From: CAVVYW01 sp963752605
GTDB taxonomy: Bacteria > Actinomycetota > Thermoleophilia > Solirubrobacterales > 70-9
Assembly (NCBI GenBank): GCA_963752605.1
Contig: CAVVYW010000006.1
Span: 248,001 to 312,000, forward strand
DNA: 64,000 bases
Direction of reading: 5' to 3'
Shown: piece after piece, positions 45,502 through 53,929 of the stretch
Numbering within the stretch: the first letter of the stretch is position 1
Layout: the number at the start of each line of letters is the position of its first letter
The notes under the pieces: generated by a model
What the model saw: the letters and a program-made list of their open reading frames with translations, nothing else
Told to the model about the DNA's origin: nothing
Database searches by the model: none
Translations under genes and position numbers: made by a program

Positions 45502-46218
45502 CTAGACCGGGATCGCTCCCTGCATGCCCGGATCCACCCGCTCGGAGGCGCGAGAGTAGCGGGCCTGCACCGAGTAGCGGATGCTGTCCGAGAGATTGAG
45601 ATTCGACGTGTGCACGAGCAGGGCATGGAAGAGGAGCAAGTCTCCAACCTTGGTCTGCACGAGACGCATCTCCCGGTCGAGTGCCGCCCTGGGTACATGG
45701 CGCTTCCCGATCTCCAGATCGTGCTCGAGCAGCCCGTCACGATGTGAGCCGGGCATCACCCCGAGCGGGCCCCTCTCGAAGGGAGTGTCCTGCAGCGGTA
45801 TCCACGCCGTCACCGCGTGCTCGTCACCCCCGACGTAGAAGTGGTCCTGGTGCCAGTGGGCGAGCTCCTTGGTCTCACCGGGCACATCTACCCTGAAGAC
45901 GACCTTCTTCATCAGGACGATGTCCGGGCCGAGGATTGCCTTGACCGGCTCCGTTATCTCGGGCCGCGCCCCGAGCTCACTGAGCCATGGAGTCTCCCGA
46001 ATCGCGTCATACGCCCACGACAACCGCTCAGGGTTGTCGCGGAAGTAGCCGATGATCTCGCCATCAAGGGGGTCGTCAAACGCCCTCCCGGTCCCATCGG
46101 CGAGCAGCTCGAGCCATCGTTCGAACAGTTCGTCGACGGCCGAGCGTGGCAGGGCGCCCCTGAGCAGAAGAAAGCCCTGTCGCTCGTACGTCTCAGGGTT
46201 TCTGTTGGCGCCTCGCAC
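45502..46218 (-). CDS. PhyH-family Fe(II)/2-oxoglutarate dioxygenase (copy 1)
   Basis: 238 aa oxygenase. HWHQDHFYVGGDEHAVTAWI contains the HxD iron ligands, LGVMPGSHRDGLLEHD follows, and LLFHALLVHTSNLNLSDSIR holds the distal histidine; IRYSVQARYS supplies the 2-oxoglutarate arginine. GTG 46218 is chosen because TATTCT lies 8 nt upstream and the paralogue at 54703-55419 has the same box, spacing and exact length of 717 bases. The open frame continues to 46305 but is not conserved. Paired with a TylF gene in both blocks, suggesting hydroxylation or oxidative ring closure on a sugar, then methylation (inferred). Confidence 0.85.
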   Translation of the reverse strand: MRGANRNPETYERQGFLLLRGALPRSAVDELFERWLELLADGTGRAFDDPLDGEIIGYFRDNPERLSWAYDAIRETPWLSELGARPEITEPVKAILGPDIVLMKKVVFRVDVPGETKELAHWHQDHFYVGGDEHAVTAWIPLQDTPFERGPLGVMPGSHRDGLLEHDLEIGKRHVPRAALDREMRLVQTKVGDLLLFHALLVHTSNLNLSDSIRYSVQARYSRASERVDPGMQGAIPV

Positions 46219-46226
46219 GGCCCCGG

Positions 46227-46232
46227 AGAATA
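46227..46232 (-). promoter_or_regulatory. -10 box TATTCT for PhyH copy 1
   Basis: TATTCT on the minus strand, 8 nt before GTG 46218. Same hexamer and spacing as at the paralogue 55419. Confidence 0.6.
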
Positions 46233-46301
46233 GGTCGTTACCGGTGGCATCGCTGCACACCTGGAAATGGGCCCGAGAGCGACGCGTAGATGTCGCCAGC
46301 C

Positions 46302-47334
46302 TCATCGATCCGCTCTCGCTGCAAGCGCCCGCTCGTAGACCCGAGCGGTCGCCTCGGTCATCGCGGAGAGGCTGAAGCGCTCCCGCGCCCGGCTGGCCGC
46401 GGCCTTCCCGAGCGAGGCGCGCAGGTGCTCGTCCCCGGCCAGGCGGCCGAGGCCATCGGCCATCGCCGCCACGTCGCCGACCGGAAACACGAGGCCGGCC
46501 TCCCCCAGGGCATCGGGGTTACCCGGACCGTCCGAGACGAGCGCCGCCTTCCCGAGCGCCATCGCCTCCAGGGTCGAGTAGGGCAGCCCCTCCCAGAGTG
46601 AGGGCAGGACGAAGAGGTCGGCGGCCCCGAGCAGGCGCTGCACGTCGTTGCGCTGTCCAAGCAGGCGCAGGCCGCTCGCTCCGCAGCGGCTCGAGCGCCT
46701 GCCGCAGCGGCCCCTCGCCCACGACGAGGCCGACGAGTCGCGGATCGCGGGCGCGCGCGATCCGCACCGCCTCCGCGAACTGGAGCGGCTGCTTACGCTC
46801 GGTGAGCTCTCCGACGAAGAGGGCGGCGACAATGTCCTGGTCCAGACCGAGCTCGGTGCGGATCCGCTGCCGCTCAGCTTCGCTCGGTGGCTCGAGCGCC
46901 GGGATCCCGTTGCGGACCAGCTCGATCGACGCCGACGGCGAGATTCCGCGGGCGAACTCGAGCTCGGACTCCGAGACGGCGATCACCGCGTCGGCGCGGG
47001 CGAGCACCGGACGGGCCAACCTGCGGACGGCACGTCCCCCCAGGCCCGAGCTCCGGCGCAGCAGGTGGCACCCGTGCAAGGTGATCACCGTGGGGCGCCT
47101 GCCGATCAGCGGCAAGCACGCAAGCGCGGCCGCGTCGCCGTGGATGTTGACGAGATCGTGCCCCGGGATCACCCTGGCTACGCGGACGATCCCGCCCGGG
47201 ACCTGGCGCGGGCGGCGGTGGTCGGTCAGCTCCACGCGGTCGAACCGAAATCCCCGCATGGACCCCAGATGGCGGAGGTAGGTCTCTCCGCCGCCTCCGG
47301 CATGGGGCAGTACATGGAGGATGCGGGCGGCCAT
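46302..47334 (-). CDS. Glycosyltransferase family 4 (one frameshift)
   Basis: 343 aa after removing one extra base in the CC pair 46672-46673. RILHVLPHAGGGGETYLRHL opens the acceptor domain with its glycine-rich loop; LVNIHGDAAALACLPL and VITLHGCHLLRR follow; AALFVGELTERKQPLQFAEA, LVGLVVGEGPLRQALEPL, then in the other frame LLGQRNDVQRLLGAADLFVL and LPSLWEGLPYSTLEAMALGK with the E-x7-E motif. ATG 47334 is the family-like start. A minus-strand TATAGT box about 81 nt upstream may be its promoter. Likely a sequence error at the break. Confidence 0.75.
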
Positions 47335-47415
47335 AGCGATTCCGGGTCGGCGCGCGGGCCCCGCCTCGAAGCGATCTCGGGGCCGGGGACGCCCTGCCGG
47401 TACCCGTGCGAGCGG

Positions 47416-47425
47416 ACTATAGATT
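47416..47425. promoter_or_regulatory. Overlapping divergent -10 boxes (TATAGT minus, TAGATT plus)
   Basis: Minus-strand TATAGT (47416-47421) faces the GT4 with an 81-nt leader; plus-strand TAGATT (47420-47425) lies 6 nt before ATG 47432. The two share bases. Confidence 0.4.
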
Positions 47426-47431
47426 GAGAGC

Positions 47432-48234
47432 ATGGATCCAACGGGCCCGCGACTCTCGCCCCGCAGGTGGGCCAACCAGCTGATCGCCAGCCTTCCCGAG
47501 CGGGCACCGAGGCTGCGGGCCGCGCTCGGCTACTACGGCTGGCTTCGTCGCCAGTCGAGGGAGCTCGCCGCGGCCGGCGGGGACCCCCGGCCCGTCGAGG
47601 AGCTCGTGTCCGCCAACGAGGACGGGGTCGTCACGGGCATCGACGGTCACTCCCTGATCGACCCGCGGCTGCTGGTCGGCCCGATGACACCGGTGCAGAT
47701 GCGCGGGGAGCTGCTCGGCATGCTCGAGCGGGTCCGGGAGCTGCGCCCGCGGCGCCTCTGTGAGATCGGCGCGTCGGCCGGCGGCACCCTCTACCTGCTG
47801 ACCCGGGTGGCGGAGCCGGACGCCGTGATCGTCTCGCTCGACATCGACATTCCGCCCCACACCCGCCGCGCGCGCGAGAGGATGGCGCGGGAGGCTCAGC
47901 GCGTGATCAGCATCCAGGCCGACTCGCACGATCCGCTGACCCGGGACCGGGTCGCCGAGACGCTCGGCGGCGAGCAGCTCGACTTCCTCTTCATCGACGG
48001 CGACCACTCCTACGACGGGCGTGCGCGGCCGACTTCGAGCTCTACAGCGATCTGGTCAGGGAGGGAGGCCTGATCGCGCTCCACGACATCAACCCCGACA
48101 GCGGCGGGGCGGCGGGACCGATCTCCGGCGAGGTGCCCCGCTTCTGGCGGGAGATCTCGCAGCGGCACCGCAGCGAGGAGCTGATCGAGAGGCCGGGTCA
48201 GGACGGCTTCGGGATCGGGCTGCTCTACGTCTAG
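47432..48234 (+). CDS. Class I SAM-dependent methyltransferase (Methyltransf_24-like, frameshifted)
   Basis: 266 aa when two extra bases between 48019 and 48029 are ignored. RLCEIGASAGGTLYLLTRVA is SAM motif I, VIVSLDIDIPPHTRRARERM the acidic loop, and LDFLFIDGDHSYDG the Methyltransf_24/CmcI-type metal motif. After the break it continues ADFELYSDLVREGGLIALHD and ends GFGIGLLYV. An N-terminal helical region of about 90 residues precedes the catalytic part. ATG 47432 has a -10 box 6 nt upstream. It is convergent with exporter 2. Probably another glycan O-methyltransferase. Confidence 0.75.
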
Positions 48235-48254
48235 GCAGGCGCTCGTCCGAGCGC

Positions 48255-49541
48255 CTATCCGCGGACGGGGACGCCGACGCTCCAGCGCGAGGGGGGCCGG
48301 ACGATTCCGCGCGTCCTCGGCCACGGGTAGGGCTCGGTGTCCTCGTGGGGGACGTTGATCGAGACGAAGTTGAGCACCCGCTCCACCGCGTCGATGGTCT
48401 CGTTCGGGTTGTGGATCGCGACGTCGATCCAGTAGTCGCCCGGGAGCAGGGTCAGATCCAGGTCGACGCTGATCTCGTGGGTCCCCGGCGCGAGGGAGAC
48501 CCTCGTCCCGTCGTCGCCGCTGAGGCTGGTCACGGCGCGGGTGCCGTCCGCCGAGGCGATCCCGACCTCGACCGTCGCCTCGGTGATCGGCTTCGTCACC
48601 TCGAAGCTCATCTTCAGGGTGAACGGCTCCCCGAGGTGGAGGTGGTCGACCGCCGCTCCCTGCGAGTCGTTCAGCTCCACCCGCAGCAGCCGCGCGCCGC
48701 CGACGCCGACCCGGTGCGCCCCCTCCCCGACCTCGGCGACGCCGCCGACCTGCTTCGAGCCGACCTCGGTCAGGTAGGAGGCGACCACCTCGTCCGTCGG
48801 GCCGATCTCCATCAGCCGGCCGTGGTCGAACCAGGCCGACCGGGCGCAGAGCCGCTGCACCGCCGCGAGGTTGTGGCTGACGAACACGATGGTCCTCCCC
48901 GCCCTGGCGACGTCGTCGATCTTGCCCAGGGACTTGCGCTGGAACTCGGCGTCGCCGACCGCCAGCACCTCGTCGACCAGCAGCACCTCGGGCTCGAGGT
49001 GGGCGGCGACGGCGAAGGCGAGGCGCACGTACATGCCGCTCGAGTAGCGCTTGACCGGGGTGTCGAGGAACTCCTCGATCCCCGAGAACTCGGCGATCTC
49101 GTCGAAGCGGTCGGCGATCTCCGCGCGCCGCATGCCCAGGATCGCGCCGTTCAGATAGACGTTCTCCCTCCCGGTGAGCTCCGGGTGAAAGCCGGTGCCC
49201 ACCTCGAGCAGCGTTCCCACCCGGCCGCGGACCGTGATTCGCCCCTCGGTCGGCGGGGTGATCTGCGCGAGCAGCTTGAGCAGGGTGCTCTTGCCGGCGC
49301 CGTTGCGCCCGATCAGCCCGAACATCTCGCCCTGCCCGATCTCGAGCGAGACGTCGCGCAGGGCCCAGAACTCCTCTCGCTTGGTCCCGGTGGGCGCATC
49401 GCGCCCGAGCAGCCGGCGGACCGGCGCCCGCAGCGCGGAGTTGAGGCCTTCGGAGAGCTTGGTGCCGTAACCCTGCCCGTGTCCCTCCCCGAGCAGGTAC
49501 CGCTTGCTGACCCCCTCCACCTTGATCGCGGGCTCGCTCAT
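48255..49541 (-). CDS. wzt: Polysaccharide ABC exporter ATPase with Wzt C-terminal domain (exporter 2)
   Basis: 428 aa ATPase. Walker A GRNGAGKST at residues 78-86, signature YSSGMYVRLAFA, Walker B VLLVDEVLAVGD and VSHN are present. From about residue 255 a beta-rich Wzt C-terminal domain follows (LHLGEPFTLKMSFEVTKPIT, HEISVDLDLTLLPGDYWIDV). The ATPase core is nearly the same as in exporter 1, but the C-terminal domain is clearly more diverged, suggesting a different glycan end group. ATG 49541 lies two bases after the permease stop. Works with the permease upstream. Confidence 0.9.
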   Translation of the reverse strand: MSEPAIKVEGVSKRYLLGEGHGQGYGTKLSEGLNSALRAPVRRLLGRDAPTGTKREEFWALRDVSLEIGQGEMFGLIGRNGAGKSTLLKLLAQITPPTEGRITVRGRVGTLLEVGTGFHPELTGRENVYLNGAILGMRRAEIADRFDEIAEFSGIEEFLDTPVKRYSSGMYVRLAFAVAAHLEPEVLLVDEVLAVGDAEFQRKSLGKIDDVARAGRTIVFVSHNLAAVQRLCARSAWFDHGRLMEIGPTDEVVASYLTEVGSKQVGGVAEVGEGAHRVGVGGARLLRVELNDSQGAAVDHLHLGEPFTLKMSFEVTKPITEATVEVGIASADGTRAVTSLSGDDGTRVSLAPGTHEISVDLDLTLLPGDYWIDVAIHNPNETIDAVERVLNFVSINVPHEDTEPYPWPRTRGIVRPPSRWSVGVPVRG

Positions 49542-49543
49542 GC

Positions 49544-50407
49544 TCAGATCACGTCCGCGAAGCTCCGTTCGGCCCGCTGGAAGTAGAGGGAGCCGGTCAC
49601 CAGCGCCAGGGGAGCGGCCACCACCGGAACCAGGACGAGCAAGAGGTCGATCTCGGTTCCGAACAGGGACCAGCGCAGCGCCTCGAGCAGGCCCACCACC
49701 GGGTTGAGGGCGTAGACCGGCACCAGCCAGGAGGGCAGGTAGCTGGTGACGAAGTCGAACGGATAGGTGATCGGGCTGATGAAGAGGCCGGCCAGGGTGA
49801 GGAAGCCCACCACCTGCACCGCGTCCCGGTACTTCACGTTCAGGGCCGAGAACCAGGCGACAACGCCCATGGCGAGGACGATGGTCAGTAGCAGGATCAG
49901 CGGCAGGGCCAAGATCCGGGCATCCGGCACCTCGCCGACGATGAAGCCGATCACAAGCACGACCCCGATCCCGATCACCATGTCGAGGGCGGGCGCCACG
50001 GCGGAGGCGAAGGGGATGAGCAGGCGGGGGAAGTAGATCCGCGTGATCAGCTGCTCGTTGACGACGAGGCTCTGGGTGCCCATGTTGAGTGCCACCGTGA
50101 GGGGCAGCCACAGCACCAGGCCGGAAACGGCATAGAGCGAATAGGGAACGCCCTGCTCGGAGGGAACCTTCTGCAGCAGGCCGAGGAAGAACGCGAACAG
50201 CCCCGCCATCAGCAGCGGCTGGATCATCGCCCAGCCGGCGCCGACCACCGACTGCTTGTAGCGGACGACGATGTCTCGCTTCAGCAGGAAATAGAAGAGG
50301 TCGCGGCGGGACCACAGCTCTCGCGGATCCGGCAGCTTCCACGCCCTCGCGGGCTCGATCACGGTGATCGGCTCGTCGCGTGACTGCTGGCTGGCGATCG
50401 CTTCCAT
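49544..50407 (-). CDS. wzm: Polysaccharide ABC exporter permease (exporter 2)
   Basis: 287 aa six-helix ABC-2 permease. LFYFLLKRDIVVRYKQSVVG is the N-terminal gate helix, YFPRLLIPFASAV the cytoplasmic loop, SALNVKYRDAVQVVGFL and FISPITYPFDFV the middle, and VYALNPVVGLLEALRWSLFG with FQRAERSFADVI the end. The C-terminal FQRAER(S/T)FADVI is identical in style to exporter 1. ATG 50407. A TACACT box lies 68 nt upstream. First gene of the exporter 2 pair. Confidence 0.9.
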   Translation of the reverse strand: MEAIASQQSRDEPITVIEPARAWKLPDPRELWSRRDLFYFLLKRDIVVRYKQSVVGAGWAMIQPLLMAGLFAFFLGLLQKVPSEQGVPYSLYAVSGLVLWLPLTVALNMGTQSLVVNEQLITRIYFPRLLIPFASAVAPALDMVIGIGVVLVIGFIVGEVPDARILALPLILLLTIVLAMGVVAWFSALNVKYRDAVQVVGFLTLAGLFISPITYPFDFVTSYLPSWLVPVYALNPVVGLLEALRWSLFGTEIDLLLVLVPVVAAPLALVTGSLYFQRAERSFADVI

Positions 50408-50475
50408 TGCCCTCGGTTGGCGCGACCGTGCGCTCGGACGGAGTCGTCCACTCGGCTGCGGGTCGGCGGCCCGCC

Positions 50476-50481
50476 AGTGTA
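50476..50481 (-). promoter_or_regulatory. -10 box TACACT upstream of wzm (exporter 2)
   Basis: TACACT on the minus strand, 68 nt before ATG 50407; same hexamer as upstream of exporter 1. It overlaps the edge of the hairpin at 50480-50504. Confidence 0.4.
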
Positions 50482-50504
50482 GAGGCCCGGGCCACCGGCC
50501 TCTA
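50480..50504. terminator. Perfect 8-bp inverted repeat between SDR and exporter 2
   Basis: TAGAGGCC at 50480-50487 pairs with GGCCTCTA at 50497-50504 across a 9-nt loop. No T-run follows on either strand, so it is an intrinsic terminator only in a loose sense; it may separate the SDR transcript from the exporter promoter. It lies in the only sizeable gap of the window (50408-50568). Confidence 0.4.
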
Positions 50505-50568
50505 GGGCAGCTGGCTGCGCTGGGAGCGGAAGATCAGGCGGTTCCTCTTCGCCAGCCTCGTGGCCAGG

Positions 50569-51402
50569 CTAGACGCCGCTTGCCGAGATCATCGAACGGT
50601 GCCGTTGGGCTATCTCGGGGAGCTGATCGCCCAGCGCCCGAGGCCGGAACGGCATCTCCGCCTGCAGCCGGGAGATGTCTAGCGGAGGAAATTCGACGAC
50701 GGGAGCGCCGGGCTCGACCGTGTGACCGAACGTCACGACGCGCTGCAACGCGTCCAGCAGCTCGTCATTGCGCACGTTGGATCCGCTGGCGACGTTGTAG
50801 ATGCGGTGGCGGCCGTCGAGCGCGATGTGCAGCAGCGCCCGGGCGGCATCCTCGACGTGCAGGTAGTCCTTGGACGACGCCAGCGCCGTCCGCAGCGTGA
50901 CGTGACCGTCGCGGATCGCGGCGTCAACGACATCGGTGAGGAAGCTGCCGGGGACAGGCTCAAGCCCATATACGTTCGAGAGTCGGGCGACCCTGGCCGC
51001 CCCGGACGTGGAGAGCGCGATGGCCTCTCCCATCAGCTTCGACGCGTCGTACAGCTCTTCGGCCACCGCCGGGTCCACGCCGATCGGACCGGCCTCGCTA
51101 GCCGGCGGTGACGTGCGCCGGTAAAGACGCGTGGATGACAGGTAGAGGTAGGAGCGCGAGGAGGAGGCCGACAACAGGCGGGCCACGCGGCACACGTGCG
51201 CCTCGATGGTGTCGAAGGGCCGAGTGCGAAAGTCGGACGTGATGCCGACGCAGTCGATGACATGGCCGAGGTCGCGACCCCCTAGGTCCTCGTCGCGCGT
51301 CGGTGCCAGGACCTCCAGGTCCTGGTGCCTGGCCTCTTCGATCACCCGAGCCCCGATCAGCCCGGAGGCGCCGAGCACCGTCAGCCGGTTGCCCGCGCTC
51401 AC
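50569..51402 (-). CDS. NAD-dependent epimerase/dehydratase (SDR)
   Basis: 277 aa SDR. LTVLGASGLIGARVIEEA is the dinucleotide loop, YLYLSSTRLYRR the catalytic strand, and ELYDASKLMGEA the YxxxK pair. VARLSNVYGLEPVPGSFLTD and KDYLHVEDAARALLHIA are substrate-domain motifs. GTG 51402 overlaps the CmcI-like stop as GTGA; the six extra codons upstream are not needed. It may reduce or epimerise a keto-sugar in block B. Which sugar cannot be told. Confidence 0.8.
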   Translation of the reverse strand: MSAGNRLTVLGASGLIGARVIEEARHQDLEVLAPTRDEDLGGRDLGHVIDCVGITSDFRTRPFDTIEAHVCRVARLLSASSSRSYLYLSSTRLYRRTSPPASEAGPIGVDPAVAEELYDASKLMGEAIALSTSGAARVARLSNVYGLEPVPGSFLTDVVDAAIRDGHVTLRTALASSKDYLHVEDAARALLHIALDGRHRIYNVASGSNVRNDELLDALQRVVTFGHTVEPGAPVVEFPPLDISRLQAEMPFRPRALGDQLPEIAQRHRSMISASGV

Positions 51403-52193
51403 CGGACGCGCTCGAGCCACCCGCCCGACCAGTAGCTGGGCCGGGACTGCGTGGTTCCCTCGTTGAAGAGCGGTCGCGGGGGCGCCAGCTTGAAGTCAGG
51501 GTTGGAGCGGACGAACTCCTCGGCGGCCGCTCGCGGGTTGTTCCACGCCCAGTCGGGCTCCGTCCGTGGAGCCCCCACCACATCGGCCTTGATGCCGTCC
51601 GCTGCGACGATGTACGACCCCACGCCCACGAGGGGCGAGTATGCGTCCAGTTCGGCGGCCACGTGGTCCTTGGTGTGGTTACTGTCGAGCATGACGAACG
51701 CGCTCTCGCCTGGTCCCATCAGCTCCACGACTCGGTCAACCGTCGCGGGATCCGCCGAATCGCCTTCGATCGTCGTGATCAGGTTCGACAGCGGATGCGA
51801 CCGGATCGCCTCGGCATTGTGCGGCCTGATCTCCAGGTCGACGCCGATGACCCGGCCATGCCCGAGCAGCCGGCACATGCTGGCGAAGAAAACGAGCGAT
51901 CCGCCGTGCGCGATCCCCGTTTCGACGATTACGTCAGGGCGCACCTTGAAGATCGCCTCCTGCACCGAGATCAGGTCGTCGGGGAGCTGGATCACGGGGC
52001 GCCCGAGCCAGGTGAACCCGTACACGTACTTCGTGTCCCAGCCTGCGCGCAGCCAGGCGCCAGACACGATCTCGAACGCCTCCGGGCTCGCGAGGGGCCA
52101 GCTCTCCCGGATCTCGCCCTCTATGACCTCGACAGAGCCGCGCTGCTCGTCGATGCTTATGACGCGTCCCGGCCGCGCCGCAGGTGCCTGCAC
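51399..52193 (-). CDS. CmcI-like cephalosporin hydroxylase/sugar O-methyltransferase (intact copy)
   Basis: 264 aa member of the CmcI/rhamnosyl O-methyltransferase family. KYVYGFTWLGRPVIQLPDDL, DVIVETGIAHGGSLVFFASM (SAM motif), VIGVDLEIRPHNAEAI and FVMLDSNHTKDHVAAELDAY (metal-site aspartate) are in order, ending with NEGTTQSRPSYWSGGWLERV. GTG 52193 is the nearest in-frame start; it leaves 21 bases to the divergent FkbM gene. Despite the family name, members in glycan clusters are usually sugar O-methyltransferases. It is the reference for repairing the broken copy at 32904-33688. Confidence 0.85.
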   Translation of the reverse strand: MQAPAARPGRVISIDEQRGSVEVIEGEIRESWPLASPEAFEIVSGAWLRAGWDTKYVYGFTWLGRPVIQLPDDLISVQEAIFKVRPDVIVETGIAHGGSLVFFASMCRLLGHGRVIGVDLEIRPHNAEAIRSHPLSNLITTIEGDSADPATVDRVVELMGPGESAFVMLDSNHTKDHVAAELDAYSPLVGVGSYIVAADGIKADVVGAPRTEPDWAWNNPRAAAEEFVRSNPDFKLAPPRPLFNEGTTQSRPSYWSGGWLERVR

Positions 52194-52214
52194 GACTGGG
52201 GATACTACGAGGAG

Positions 52215-53309
52215 ATGGGCTCCGAGATTGCTCTCGAAGAGGGTGTCTTGCCGTATGCCCTGGCGGAGGTCGCCCGGGACCAGGTCCTGCGCGACTCGCT
52301 GTTCGATTCTCTGCGGGAGGCCGAGGCACGTTCGAACGACCCGAACTGGTTTCGCGAGCACGTCCGCTGGCCGGTGATCCTGGGGTCGTTGCGCGAGGCG
52401 GGCGTGCACCGGGTCAGGCTCTCCAATGGGCTCGTGTTCGAGGTCGGGGCCGACAGTCGCATCGAGAAGGCGCTTCTGCTGAGCCCGGCGCGCGAGCCCG
52501 ACCATGTGTGGGAGCCCCAGACGACGCGCCTCGTGGTCGCCCTAGCCGCCGGAGCCGACAACGTCCTCGTCGGCGGGGCCTACATAGGCGACCACGTCCT
52601 CCCACTCGCGCAGGCCGTGTCGCCGAGGGGAACCGTCCACGCGTTCGAGCCCGCGCGGCACCCGTTCGAGCGCCTCGGGCGCAACGTCGAGCTCAACCGT
52701 CTCGACAACGTGCGCGTCCACCGGGCGGCGTTGTGGGACCGCGACGGCGGCGCCTTGCACCTCTCAGGGGACTTCGCGCTGGCGGAGACCTCCGAGACGA
52801 CCCCAGCCCGGGACCACGACGAGGTGGCCGAAGCTATGACCATCGACGCCTACGTTCGCCGCGAAGGACTGTCCGGGCTGGAACTGGTGCAGCTCGACAC
52901 CGAGGGGGGCGAGGAGCGGGCGCTTGCCGGGGGCCGGGAGACGCTTTCCCGCCCGAAGGATTCGGCACCGAACCTGGTGTTCGAGGTGCACCGGCGCCAC
53001 GTCGACTGGAGCGAGGGCCTGCCGAACACAAGCTTGGTGCGCATGCTTTCGTCGCTCGGCTACCAGGCGTTCGGCATCCGCGACGTCCACGGCAACTTCC
53101 CGATGGGGGATTCCCCCGTGGAGGTCGTTCCGGCGGCGAGTGTCCACCTCGAAGGGCCTCCACACGGGTTCAACATGCTGGCCGTCAAGGACGAGGGAAT
53201 CCTCCGCCGCCTAGGCATCATGATCGTCGAGGGCGTGAGCCCAAAGTTGCTTCCAGAGGGCGACAGTCCGCTGCACAGGCCCACTGGTGGGTTCCCGCCC
53301 CACCCGTGA
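52215..53309 (+). CDS. FkbM-family methyltransferase
   Basis: 364 aa SAM-dependent O-methyltransferase. About 110 N-terminal residues are family-variable; ADNVLVGGAYIGDHVLPLAQ is SAM motif I, GTVHAFEPARHPFERLGRNV the FkbM acidic loop, RVHRAALWDRDGGALHLSG motif II, and GLELVQLDTEGGEERALAGG the diagnostic DxEG motif near the catalytic site. ATG 52215 follows GAGGAG directly and is the first in-frame ATG; the open frame upstream runs over the divergent gene. It is the only plus-strand gene in block B. Sugar hydroxyl methylation is likely. Confidence 0.8.
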   Translation: MGSEIALEEGVLPYALAEVARDQVLRDSLFDSLREAEARSNDPNWFREHVRWPVILGSLREAGVHRVRLSNGLVFEVGADSRIEKALLLSPAREPDHVWEPQTTRLVVALAAGADNVLVGGAYIGDHVLPLAQAVSPRGTVHAFEPARHPFERLGRNVELNRLDNVRVHRAALWDRDGGALHLSGDFALAETSETTPARDHDEVAEAMTIDAYVRREGLSGLELVQLDTEGGEERALAGGRETLSRPKDSAPNLVFEVHRRHVDWSEGLPNTSLVRMLSSLGYQAFGIRDVHGNFPMGDSPVEVVPAASVHLEGPPHGFNMLAVKDEGILRRLGIMIVEGVSPKLLPEGDSPLHRPTGGFPPHP

Positions 53310-53346
53310 GCCCATGCATCCGCCGCACCGGCAAGCAGGACGTGGC

Positions 53347-53880
53347 TTACCGCCGGAAGTCCGGGTAGCCGCGGTCCCTCTCTGAGACGACGCGGTCCTC
53401 CGCCGCCGGCCACTCGATACCGAAGACCGGATCGTCCCAGCGCACCCCTCGAGCCGCTTCGGGAACGTACTCATGAGTCATCTGGTAGCTGACCTCGCTC
53501 GCGTCCGAGAGGGTTTGGAAGCCGTGCGCAAAACCGACCGGGATGTAAAGCGTCTTGGCATTGTCGGCCGTGAGTTCCACTCCGTACCAGTCGCAATACG
53601 TCGGCGACTTGGGTCGGAGGTCCACGATCACGTCGAAGATCGCGCCTCGGGTGCACCGCACGAGCTTGACCTCGCCATGAGGCGCCTCCTGGTAGTGCAT
53701 GCCGCGAAGCGTCCCGGCCCGCTCGTTGAACGACGTGCTCCCCTGGACGATCGCGGCATCCAGACCGCGATCGCGGAACTCGTCGGCGTCGAAGGTCCGC
53801 GCGAACCAGCCACGCTCGTCCCGGGCCTGCTCGAGTTCAATCAGGTGCGCCCCACCCAGTGAGGTCTCGGTGAAGATCAT
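53347..53880 (-). CDS. rfbC: dTDP-4-dehydrorhamnose 3,5-epimerase-like protein
   Basis: 177 aa cupin epimerase. RDERGWFARTFDADEFRDRG, FNERAGTLRGMHYQ (catalytic histidine), VKLVRCTRGAIFDVIVDLRP, LYIPVGFAHGFQTLSDASEV and WDDPVFGIEWPA are RmlC motifs in order. ATG 53880 lies 49 bases after the TylF stop. It is closer to the broken epimerase at 40099 than to RmlC at 57593, so it probably acts on a different keto-deoxysugar in the TylF/PhyH route. Convergent with the FkbM gene. Confidence 0.85.
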   Translation of the reverse strand: MIFTETSLGGAHLIELEQARDERGWFARTFDADEFRDRGLDAAIVQGSTSFNERAGTLRGMHYQEAPHGEVKLVRCTRGAIFDVIVDLRPKSPTYCDWYGVELTADNAKTLYIPVGFAHGFQTLSDASEVSYQMTHEYVPEAARGVRWDDPVFGIEWPAAEDRVVSERDRGYPDFRR

Positions 53881-53929
53881 GGCTAACGGCGAGCTTTGGA
53901 CTCCCCAGGCCGTCGCCCACCCTTAGTCA

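Noticed and set aside
48021..49586. 521 aa plus-strand open frame
   Set aside because: It is antisense to the Wzt gene of exporter 2, with complementary codon bias only.
51399..52193. Beta-lactam biosynthesis from the cephalosporin hydroxylase name
   Set aside because: There are no other beta-lactam genes; family members in glycan clusters are sugar methyltransferases.
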